Source of the DNA: Methanobacteriota archaeon
Lineage (GTDB): Archaea; Hydrothermarchaeota; Hydrothermarchaeia; Hydrothermarchaeales; SZUA-236
DNA: 12,143 nt
Direction of reading: 5' to 3'
Assembly: GCA_003230355.1 (NCBI GenBank)
Contig: QIDD01000008.1
Span: 1 to 12,143, forward strand
The translations under genes and the position numbers were made by a program. The notes beneath the pieces were generated by a model, which did no database searches, was not told the origin of the DNA, and was given only the letters and a program-made list of their open reading frames with translations. The number at the start of each line of letters is the position of its first letter. Position 1 is the stretch's first letter. This document shows, piece after piece, positions 1 through 5,061 of the stretch.

Positions 1-187
1 AACGTTGGTGAGAAAATTAATCAAGTTATAAGAGAACCAAAGGAGATTAGAGACAGTCGGTATTATTTCCTCTGGAAAGCCACTTCACTCCCTAAGAACA
101 ATTGAATCCTTTATTGAAATGGGCCTACATCCAAAAGGTAAGTTTTATCTATTATGGTTCGATAACATCAATTCATGTGCTCTTTAA
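1..187 (+). pseudogene. Possible frameshifted 3' end of an unrecognised gene
   Basis: Two plus-strand frames look protein-like here. Frame 1 is open from the window edge to TGA at 103-105 and begins NVGEKINQVIREPKEIRD. Frame 2 is open from 32 to TAA at 185-187 and includes VGIISSGKPLHSL and FIEMGLHPKGKFYLLWFDN. Joining frame 1 to frame 2 near base 55 gives one continuous plausible protein tail, which suggests a one-base indel, either real decay or a sequencing error. I do not recognise the family. The frame 2 tail overlaps the start of the following lipoprotein gene by 13 bases. The call rests on amino-acid plausibility only, and the 5' part is outside the window. Confidence 0.33.
143..151 (+). 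promoter_or_regulatory. TATA box for the lipoprotein gene (leaderless)
   Basis: The sequence TTTTATCTA is centred about 28 bases before the ATG at 175. That is the usual archaeal distance from TATA box to transcription start, so the transcript would begin at or next to the start codon. There is no Shine-Dalgarno motif upstream of 175, which fits a leaderless mRNA. It is a motif match only. Confidence 0.4.
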
Positions 188-705
188 AGAATGGTACAAT
201 CATTCTCCTAATCCTGCTTGTCAGCGCTGCAGGATGCCTGAATACGCCGAACATCGACAAAGAAAAGGCAGGCTATATTGCAGGAATACATTTTCTTGAA
301 ACCCATCCCGGCGAGGTTGCCACCTATTCTGTAAGTGACCCTGGCGGAGACGCATATGTTGTTTATTTTGACCGCACGGCACAGGTAGGCGCGCCACAAG
401 ATTTTGCCGAGTACTATGTTGACAAATACAACCGCCAAGTCTATGTGAGCCCAAAATATGCAACTATTCTCGCAGTTGAACAGAATAATGACCTTGAAAG
501 GCTTTTTAAACGCTACCCATCTGCTCAGGTTGAAGGTGAGCTTCTCAACCCCAGTGAGGTGAGTGGGAAGAAGTATGTGTGGAAGATTCGCGTGATTGCA
601 AATGGTGCGAACGCTGCGATCTTCGGATTCGACGCCCTCGAAGAAAAGCTTCTTGGAACTCCTACGATATATTCGGCTCAAACCATAAATATTCAGCCAG
701 TTTAA
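175..705 (+). CDS. Predicted membrane-anchored lipoprotein of unknown function
   Basis: This is a 176-residue protein with a classic lipoprotein signal: a short N-terminus with Lys5, a hydrophobic stretch at about residues 8-17 (TIILLILLVS), then a lipobox-like AAGC with the candidate lipidated Cys21. The mature part of about 155 residues should sit on the outer face of the cytoplasmic membrane. It has no further membrane segment and no catalytic motif that I recognise. Two sections (about residues 58-95 and 133-160) have the alternating hydrophobic pattern and the 'DxxxRxVYVS' look of PepSY-type small domains, but this resemblance is weak. The ATG at 175 is the only sensible start, because an in-frame stop lies at 163-165. 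It has no Shine-Dalgarno site and a TATA box at the leaderless distance. It converges on the ribosomal-protein operon and looks functionally unrelated to it. Confidence 0.8.
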   Translation: MCSLKNGTIILLILLVSAAGCLNTPNIDKEKAGYIAGIHFLETHPGEVATYSVSDPGGDAYVVYFDRTAQVGAPQDFAEYYVDKYNRQVYVSPKYATILAVEQNNDLERLFKRYPSAQVEGELLNPSEVSGKKYVWKIRVIANGANAAIFGFDALEEKLLGTPTIYSAQTINIQPV

Positions 706-836
706 CACTGCAACGCTGAAGAGTCAATTCAACAACCTCTGAACACTATAAACTTATCCACCCACCCATGACATGTCAAATCTGCTTTTATTAAAAAGCT
801 CAAAATCTATTTTGAAAGAAGTATAGTTTAGATGAG

Positions 837-896
837 AAAAAAAATGGAGATAGGAAAAATAAAAGAGGGAAGAGCCCAGGTATAGCGGTGGGCCCT
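837..896 (-). terminator. Terminator of the nusG-rpl11-rpl1-rpl10-rpl12 operon
   Basis: Read on the minus strand, downstream of the rpl12 stop, there is an 8-bp stem (896-889 with 878-871, one G-U wobble) around a 10-base loop. It is followed by T-rich DNA including TCTTTTATTTTTCC and a run of eight T's at 844-837. The wobble pairs only in the minus-strand RNA, which supports this direction. Archaeal termination depends mainly on the U-rich tract, and the hairpin may also protect the mRNA end. It separates the operon from the convergent lipoprotein gene. Confidence 0.55.
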
Positions 897-925
897 TTCC
901 ACAAATGTGTTTGTGTTCTTGCCTT

Positions 926-1240
926 CTAGCCGAATAGTGATCCAAGGCCTGCGAGTGCTTCTTCTTCGCTTGCCTCTTCTTCCTTTTCAGCAGGGGCTTT
1001 TGCCTCAGCTGCGGGAGCGGCCTCTCCAGCTGGAGCTGCTCCAGGTGCTGCAGCAGCAGGCGCAACAGCTGTGGTGGCAATAGCATCATCGATGTTAATG
1101 TCTTCAAGGGCTGCTACAAGAGCCTTTGCTCTGGCCTCGTTGACCTCTGATCCTGATGCCTTCAGTATTTTTGTAATGCCAGCTTCAGTAATCTTCTTTC
1201 CAGCAGAATGCAAAAGCATCGCCGCATATACGTATTCCAT
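926..1240 (-). CDS. rpl12: Ribosomal protein L12 (P1), archaeal stalk
   Basis: This 104-residue protein is the archaeal/eukaryotic-type acidic stalk protein (P1/L12). Dimers of it bind uL10 on the large subunit and recruit GTPase translation factors. The N-terminal dimerisation and uL10-binding domain begins [15 protein letters not shown] (about residues 1-57). It is followed by an Ala/Pro-rich hinge (about 58-85), a Glu-rich stretch and the conserved factor-binding tail GLGSLFG. A strong Shine-Dalgarno site (GAGGTGA) precedes the ATG. It is the last gene of the operon, 55 bases after rpl10. The linker contains an A/T-rich stretch, and the gene's own strong ribosome site fits the need for several L12 copies per ribosome. 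Confidence 0.97.
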   Translation of the reverse strand: MEYVYAAMLLHSAGKKITEAGITKILKASGSEVNEARAKALVAALEDINIDDAIATTAVAPAAAAPGAAPAGEAAPAAEAKAPAEKEEEASEEEALAGLGSLFG

Positions 1241-1295
1241 TTTCTTTTCACCTCACTTTAATTCTAATTCTCTTATGTCTCAATTTTTTTTACAC

Positions 1296-2177
1296 TTATT
1301 CTTCGCTCTTTTCTTCCCCGGCTGATTTAACCTTTTCTCGTGTCAAAGAGTCCAGTGCATTGGCCTTTGCAAGGGCCTTTGCCAGGATTATGTCGATAAC
1401 CTCTTTTTCAAATATCTCTGCGTTGATTGCGAGGTTGCGCGCCTTCATCGCTGCCTGAGATATTCCAATAGATGCTGTGTCCTTTGTGAGATAGGCTGAG
1501 TTCACGGACAAACTTACTGCCTGCTGATAGGCTGTTGCAATGTCTAAGCGGATCTTGTCAGCGTCAACAGCAAGAATATCAGGCATATAAGTTGTGCCAT
1601 CCTCAAAGGCTGCGAGAAGTTCAAGTTTTATTTCAATCGGTTCGATTTCAAGCCGGGCCAATGCGTTAGCAGTTGCAGGCGAAACCTTCTCGCCAGCCCT
1701 GACAACAAGGGTGTCCTGTTTTATCGCAACCTTACCGCCCTGAATCGCCGCAGGGATACCGCCCATCTGCAGCTCGCTCAGTATCGGGCCGGGTGGGAAA
1801 GATGTGTTTCCCTTGCTGACCATAATGTCTGCGGGAGCGATGCTGTTTGCCTTAGCAGCAGCTCGTGTCTTATTCCGTTCAAGTGTGCTGTAGATCTTGA
1901 AGGGATTAGTCTTTGAAAAGATGAGTCCTGCCTGTCCGGTGATATGGTCTGCAAGCGCTGAAACACCTTCTTTAGAGCTTTTCTTAAGGGCGAGTTTCAT
2001 CAGCCTTTTGCGTGACATCTTGATCTGTGTGTCCTCACCGCGAACAGAGCTTCTGATCGTCTGTATCTGTCTGCCGGGAACGGATCCGATGTTTACAACA
2101 CCTACAACAGGATAATCGTCAATGAGCTGTTTCAGCTCTTTGACCTCGTCTTTTTTCCACTGCGCAACGTGAGCCAT
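1296..2177 (-). CDS. rpl10: Ribosomal protein uL10 (P0), stalk base
   Basis: This 293-residue protein anchors the L12 dimers to 23S rRNA at the GTPase centre. It begins MAHVAQWKKDEVKELKQL and has the expected RNA-binding N-terminal domain. The archaeal/eukaryotic insertion region follows (IMVSKGNTSFPPGPI and ELQMGGIPAAIQGGKVAI), then L12-binding helices towards the C-terminus (about residues 225-285). It ends in KSAGEEKSEE. The long acidic tail finishing in a GLxxLFG-type motif, which many archaeal P0 proteins share with L12, is absent, making this protein short for the family (usually about 310-350). No reading frame after the stop restores it. The ATG lies 2 bases after the rpl1 stop, with GGAG inside the end of rpl1, so the two are probably translationally coupled. 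Confidence 0.96.
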   Translation of the reverse strand: MAHVAQWKKDEVKELKQLIDDYPVVGVVNIGSVPGRQIQTIRSSVRGEDTQIKMSRKRLMKLALKKSSKEGVSALADHITGQAGLIFSKTNPFKIYSTLERNKTRAAAKANSIAPADIMVSKGNTSFPPGPILSELQMGGIPAAIQGGKVAIKQDTLVVRAGEKVSPATANALARLEIEPIEIKLELLAAFEDGTTYMPDILAVDADKIRLDIATAYQQAVSLSVNSAYLTKDTASIGISQAAMKARNLAINAEIFEKEVIDIILAKALAKANALDSLTREKVKSAGEEKSEE

Positions 2178-2179
2178 AC

Positions 2180-2824
2180 TTACACTCCCTCCACTTTCAC
2201 ACAGGGACCCATAGACTTTTTGATCAGCACAGAACGGATGTTGTGTGTGCTGCCGCCAAGCTTTGTTTCCAGCGAGTTTATCACAGCAGCCACATTCTTC
2301 GCAAGATCGTCATCGCTCATCTCCTCAGTTCCAACTGGCAGATGAAAGGTAAGCCTATCCTTTGTTCTGATTCGAACAGTGCGCCGAAGCCTGTCCACAA
2401 GGGGCTTAATATCGATACTTGGCGGAACCGGCTTTGGCATCTTACCACGAGGTCCAAGCACAGGACCGAGAGATTTACCGATAAGCGCCATCATATCTGT
2501 CTGAGAAAGAAAGAAGCTGTGCTCACGGGCAAGCTTTTTGCCTACCTTCTTATCCTTCGCAATATCTGAAACCGCGTCTTTTTCAATCACCGTGTCAACA
2601 ACTTTCTTCGCCTGATGAGCAAGCTCACCATCAGCAAAAAGAGCGATCTTCACACTCTTACCCCTGCCGCTGGGCAGAAGCACTTCCTGGTCAATCCGAT
2701 TCTCAGGCTTGTTCATATCCAAATTTCTTAGATTCACAACGAGATCAATAGTTTGAAGAAAATTGCGTTTCTTCGTCGCTTTGACCTCTCCTACAGCCTT
2801 CAAAACCGACTCTGTAGTAACCAT
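2180..2824 (-). CDS. rpl1: Ribosomal protein uL1
   Basis: This 214-residue protein is the usual length for archaeal L1, which forms the mobile L1 stalk at the E site of the 50S subunit. Recognisable conserved segments are ENRIDQEVLLPSGRGK near the N-terminal third, LGPVLGPRGKMPKPVPPS in the middle and a C-terminal region ending GPCVKVEGV. It starts with ATG 6 bases after the rpl11 stop, with GGTGA about 7 bases upstream. In several archaea L1 also represses its own mRNA (established for Methanococcus). A short inverted repeat lies just inside this coding region (see 2791-2817), but I cannot show that it is an L1 site. Confidence 0.97.
   Translation of the reverse strand: MVTTESVLKAVGEVKATKKRNFLQTIDLVVNLRNLDMNKPENRIDQEVLLPSGRGKSVKIALFADGELAHQAKKVVDTVIEKDAVSDIAKDKKVGKKLAREHSFFLSQTDMMALIGKSLGPVLGPRGKMPKPVPPSIDIKPLVDRLRRTVRIRTKDRLTFHLPVGTEEMSDDDLAKNVAAVINSLETKLGGSTHNIRSVLIKKSMGPCVKVEGV
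2791..2817 (-). promoter_or_regulatory. Inverted repeat at the start of rpl1 (possible L1 autoregulatory hairpin)
   Basis: On the mRNA strand CTACAG (2817-2812) and CTGTAG (2796-2791) form a perfect 6-bp inverted repeat around 15 bases, covering roughly codons 3-12 of rpl1. In Methanococcus, L1 represses its operon by binding a hairpin within the first tens of bases of its own coding region, so the position is suggestive. I do not clearly see the asymmetric internal loop typical of L1 sites, and a repeat this short could be chance. Confidence 0.2.
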
Positions 2825-2830
2825 CTATAT

Positions 2831-3319
2831 TCACCATTCCTGTCCTTTAAATGACTCGTCGTAATCGCCCTTTGCAACAGCTGCTTGGAACTCTTTTGCA
2901 GGCTTGCCATCAAGCTTCACACCCATGGAAACACAGGTGCCGGAGATCTCCATAACCGCTGCTTTGAGGCTGGCCGCAAGGAGGCTGTCTTTTTTCATGC
3001 CAGCAACCTTTGCCGCCTGATCAACTGTGAGATCACCCACGAAAGTTGTTCGCGCCTCGCCAGAGCCCTTATCGATTCCAAGCTCCTTAAGTATAAGCGC
3101 GCTTGCAGGCGGAGTGCCAACCTCAATTTCAAATGACTTCGTAGCCGGATCAACAACCACGACAACAGGCACCTTCATCCCTGCAAAAGCCTTTGTTTTT
3201 TCATTGATCTTGGCAACAACCTGACCGATGTTCACACCGGCAGGTCCAAGCGCAGGACCCAATGGCGGGCCGGCAGATGCCTTCCCACCCTCTACAAGGG
3301 CGTCTATCTTCATTGTCAA
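2831..3319 (-). CDS. rpl11: Ribosomal protein uL11
   Basis: This 162-residue protein binds the GTPase-associated region of 23S rRNA beside the L12 stalk. Diagnostic motifs are the Pro-rich N-terminal segment GPPLGPALGPAGVNI, the central VGTPPASALILKELG and the C-terminal GTCVSMGVKLDGKPA. The start is ambiguous: TTG at 3319 or ATG at 3313. I keep TTG because GGAGG lies 7 bases before it and 13 before the ATG. It also gives a TTGA overlap with the nusG stop, typical of coupled translation. Either choice changes only two residues. Confidence 0.96.
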   Translation of the reverse strand: MTMKIDALVEGGKASAGPPLGPALGPAGVNIGQVVAKINEKTKAFAGMKVPVVVVVDPATKSFEIEVGTPPASALILKELGIDKGSGEARTTFVGDLTVDQAAKVAGMKKDSLLAASLKAAVMEISGTCVSMGVKLDGKPAKEFQAAVAKGDYDESFKGQEW

Positions 3320-3789
3320 CCTAATTCCTCCTTCATCACAATTCTAATATCGTTTCCAGAGACCGTTACAGGGATTGGAACCGTGGCCTCAAAGAGAACA
3401 ACGGTTATCTCTTCCTTGGTCTCATCCACCTTGGTAACCCTGGCCCTCGAGCCCTTGAAAGGTCCGGAGGTAAACTCGACTACATCGCCGAGATTCACCT
3501 TAGCAACTGCTGAAACTGGCTCAAGGAATTTCTCAATATCATCAATCGCCATCTCACCTTCAACGATGCCGCGTACATGAGAGATACCTGGCAGTGACTT
3601 TTCAATCTCAGTATGGTCAAGCGCCTCAACCACAATATATCCGCGCAGCTCAGGCGTCACTAAAATGGAGTATAATCCAACACCCAGCTTATCTATCCGT
3701 GAGTATATCATGCTGGCTACGTTTCTTTCCTGACCTATCGTGGTCCTTAAGGCATAGAAGCTACTTTGCTGCCCTTCATCTGAGTCCAT
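3316..3789 (-). CDS. nusG: Transcription elongation factor NusG / Spt5
   Basis: This 157-residue archaeal Spt5 binds the RNA polymerase clamp with Spt4 and increases processivity. The NGN domain covers about residues 8-90, starting FYALRTTIGQERNVASMIYSR. The KOW domain covers about 97-150, with VNLGDVVEFTSGPFKGSRARV. The ATG is preceded by GGAGGA at a spacing of 7 bases. It is the first gene of the minus-strand ribosomal-protein operon. Unlike the usual archaeal secE-nusG arrangement, secE is about 1.06 kb upstream, with an oppositely oriented island between, and nusG has its own TATA box at 3837-3847. Confidence 0.96.
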   Translation of the reverse strand: MDSDEGQQSSFYALRTTIGQERNVASMIYSRIDKLGVGLYSILVTPELRGYIVVEALDHTEIEKSLPGISHVRGIVEGEMAIDDIEKFLEPVSAVAKVNLGDVVEFTSGPFKGSRARVTKVDETKEEITVVLFEATVPIPVTVSGNDIRIVMKEELG

Positions 3790-3836
3790 TATAATTTTCC
3801 TCCAAAAATAGAGAGAACACCTTCAAGTCAAAATCA

Positions 3837-3847
3837 TATAATATAAA
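3837..3847 (-). promoter_or_regulatory. TATA box of the nusG ribosomal-protein operon
   Basis: The minus-strand sequence TTTATATTATA matches the archaeal TATA consensus well. It predicts transcription starting near 3815-3820, giving an untranslated leader of about 30 bases that carries the GGAGGA ribosome site of nusG. The rest of 3848-3965 is AT-rich intergenic DNA in which I see no gene, RNA or clear repeat. Confidence 0.55.
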
Positions 3848-3965
3848 TAGATTACTATGTATTTTCGCTGTTTTCACCCAACCGTGAAGTCTATTTTGAT
3901 CTTTAGTTTCTTTCCCAACAAATGCATGATGAACACAAGGTAAATTAGAAAAACACGAGTAGTCA

Positions 3966-3982
3966 CAAAAAGTATTTAAATT
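3966..3982 (+). promoter_or_regulatory. Promoter of the small-peptide / P-loop cassette
   Basis: The sequence AAAAAGTATTTAAATTT contains an A-rich TFB-recognition-like element directly followed by a TATA box (TATTTAAA, 3973-3980). Transcription would start near 4000-4005, leaving a leader of about 25-30 bases with GAGGTGA at 4019-4025 before the GTG start at 4030. It is divergent from the nusG promoter about 130 bases away. Confidence 0.55.
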
Positions 3983-4029
3983 TTGATACCAAATATGTTA
4001 AGGTGAGGAAAGTAAAAAGAGGTGAAAAC

Positions 4030-4134
4030 GTGGAGAAAAAAGAATATATCAAACCTAAAGTTGTTTCAAAGAAAATTGGAACCTACGGTTTCTACTGCGA
4101 CACAGCTGTCACTACATGTCCGACTTGGCCTTGA
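4030..4134 (+). CDS. Small Cys/Tyr-rich peptide, RiPP-precursor-like
   Basis: A 34-codon gene starts with GTG, 4 bases after a near-perfect archaeal Shine-Dalgarno site (GAGGTGA), and ends in TGA; a good TATA box lies about 50 bases upstream. The N-terminal half is basic and contains EYIKPKVV, which recalls the Y-x-x-P-x-[aliphatic] recognition motif of many ribosomally made, modified peptide leaders, such as lasso leaders. The C-terminal half (GTYGFYCDTAVTTCPTWP) is compact and rich in Gly, Tyr, Thr, Cys, Pro and Trp, with Cys23 and Cys30 as a C-x6-C pair, a composition typical of core peptides. It has no membrane segment or signal peptide. A P-loop kinase-like gene follows after 53 bases, with a hairpin between. 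No radical SAM, YcaO, lanthipeptide or lasso enzyme lies in the window. A regulatory leader peptide is the main alternative. That it is translated is well supported; its role is inference. Confidence 0.6.
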   Translation: MEKKEYIKPKVVSKKIGTYGFYCDTAVTTCPTWP

Positions 4135-4147
4135 CCAAAAGCCAAGT
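4123..4147 (+). promoter_or_regulatory. Hairpin over the stop of the small-peptide gene
   Basis: A perfect 7-bp inverted repeat, ACTTGGC (4123-4129) and GCCAAGT (4141-4147), has an 11-base loop that includes the TGA stop at 4132-4134. A G-U pair can extend the stem. It is not followed by a T-run, so it reads less like a strong terminator than an mRNA-stabilising or partial-attenuation element between a highly expressed peptide and a less expressed downstream gene. Confidence 0.4.
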
Positions 4148-4170
4148 TAGTTAGAATAAAATCTGTCTCA

Positions 4171-4181
4171 AATAGTCTGTT
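4171..4181 (+). repeat. 11-bp direct repeat, left copy
   Basis: AATAGTCTGTT occurs here, just before the P-loop gene, and again identically at 4764-4774, inside its last codons. The pair brackets almost the whole gene. It could mark a past insertion or recombination, but an 11-base match within this AT-rich stretch is only modestly unlikely by chance. Confidence 0.3.
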
Positions 4182-4187
4182 ATAGAT

Positions 4188-4787
4188 ATGCATGTAGAAA
4201 AACTGATATTTCTTGGAGGACCGTCTTGTTCTGGAAAATCCACCTTCATGAAAAAAATATTAGAAAAGGAAGAACCGGTAATTTCTAAAAAGCTAGAAAT
4301 TGGCGACCCTTCTTTGTGGATGTATACAACTACCACACGTGGCCAGCCAGCGCTTATGTATCGAGTTCTCTTTCACTACGATATTCTTATTAACAAATTT
4401 TATAGAGAAAAACATCTAGAAAGTTATGAAAAGGATGAGTCGCTAAATATTCTTGATAAATCCAGAGAAATTACCTTTGTAACGTTCTGGGCTAAGCCCG
4501 AAACCTTGATAAAGCGGATCAAGCAAAGAAATAAAAATATTATCCCAGAATTAATTAAGGATTATTTCCGAACATTGCCCTTGCATTACAATAATTTTAT
4601 GACCAATAGAAGAGTTCTACGTTTTTATACGAATCCCAAGGAATTAGATTTAATATATAAAAAATGGTTTGAATTTTGTGATAAGTACAAAGCAAAAGCT
4701 TATTGGATAATTGACACGACCACTGACTCACCCAACCTGATACCTCTTTCAGATTGGCTTGAGAATAGTCTGTTGGAGACATCATGA
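4188..4787 (+). CDS. P-loop kinase-like protein of unknown substrate
   Basis: This 199-residue protein begins with a beta-strand and a perfect Walker A motif (GGPSCSGKST, residues 10-19), as in small nucleotide or metabolite kinases. Later features are FHYDI (62-66), a hydrophobic strand ITFVTFW (95-101) after an acidic helix, and a basic lid-like segment KRIKQRNK (109-116). The remainder is Lys/Tyr-rich and ends SDWLENSLLETS. This suggests a single-domain ATP/GTP-dependent kinase or related P-loop enzyme; the substrate is unknown. It is neither the HPr-kinase form, whose signature motif is absent, nor an adenylate kinase. The ATG at 4188 has no Shine-Dalgarno site. It may be read from the upstream peptide transcript, or leaderless from an AATAAAAT element near 4156-4163. 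AT-rich codons contrast with the flanking housekeeping genes, which fits acquisition by transfer. It converges on secE. Confidence 0.8.
   Translation: MHVEKLIFLGGPSCSGKSTFMKKILEKEEPVISKKLEIGDPSLWMYTTTTRGQPALMYRVLFHYDILINKFYREKHLESYEKDESLNILDKSREITFVTFWAKPETLIKRIKQRNKNIIPELIKDYFRTLPLHYNNFMTNRRVLRFYTNPKELDLIYKKWFEFCDKYKAKAYWIIDTTTDSPNLIPLSDWLENSLLETS
4764..4774 (+). repeat. 11-bp direct repeat, right copy
   Basis: This is the second copy of AATAGTCTGTT (first copy at 4171-4181), located in codons 193-196 of the P-loop gene. Because it lies within coding sequence, it is not a clean boundary of an inserted element. Confidence 0.3.
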
Positions 4788-4849
4788 CAAGTTGAATCAA
4801 AGTGTTTTAATGAAATGAACAAAATGGAAGTATCAAGATTTCAGTAATA

Positions 4850-5044
4850 TCAGGCAACCCTGCCCATTACCTGCACAATCATTCTGATTGTAAATCCCAT
4901 GAGACCTACGATAATTGTGCCAAGACCGGTTACCTTGGTTATCGCTATGAACTCCTGTCTGCGGGGTTTTCGTGAAAGCCTGAGCACACGCTCCCAGCTC
5001 TTCACCATATCCCGCGCATAGCCTAAAATATCTGCAATATCCAT
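4850..5044 (-). CDS. secE: Preprotein translocase subunit SecE (Sec61 gamma)
   Basis: This 64-residue protein has the archaeal Sec61-gamma layout: an amphipathic N-terminal helix (MDIADILGYARDMV), a basic segment LRLSRKPRRQEF at the cytoplasmic face, and one C-terminal membrane helix (about residues 39-60, LGTIIVGLMGFTIRMIVQVM). It clamps the two halves of SecY in the membrane translocon. It lies 17 bases after ftsZ and is probably co-transcribed with it. The ribosome site is weak (AGGA about 11 bases upstream). In many archaea nusG follows directly; here the opposite-strand island intervenes. Confidence 0.92.
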   Translation of the reverse strand: MDIADILGYARDMVKSWERVLRLSRKPRRQEFIAITKVTGLGTIIVGLMGFTIRMIVQVMGRVA

Positions 5045-5061
5045 AGTATATCTTTTCCTGC

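Noticed and set aside
208..708. Long minus-strand open frame opposite the lipoprotein gene
   Set aside because: The plus-strand protein has a clean lipoprotein signal and promoter. The antisense frame has unnatural composition and no start signals.
754..1107. Minus-strand open frame overlapping L12, Leu/Gln/Lys-rich
   Set aside because: It is the shifted frame of the Ala-rich L12 hinge.
4030..4134. Small peptide as a lasso-peptide precursor in the strict sense
   Set aside because: The Y-x-x-P element fits only partly. The Gly and Thr spacing of the lasso leader is not met, and no lasso cyclase or protease gene is present, so only a general RiPP-like reading is kept.
4597..4800. Minus-strand open frame overlapping the P-loop gene, extending secE transcription
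   Set aside because: It has no ribosome site or conserved feature, and the P-loop gene on the other strand has a clear Walker A motif.
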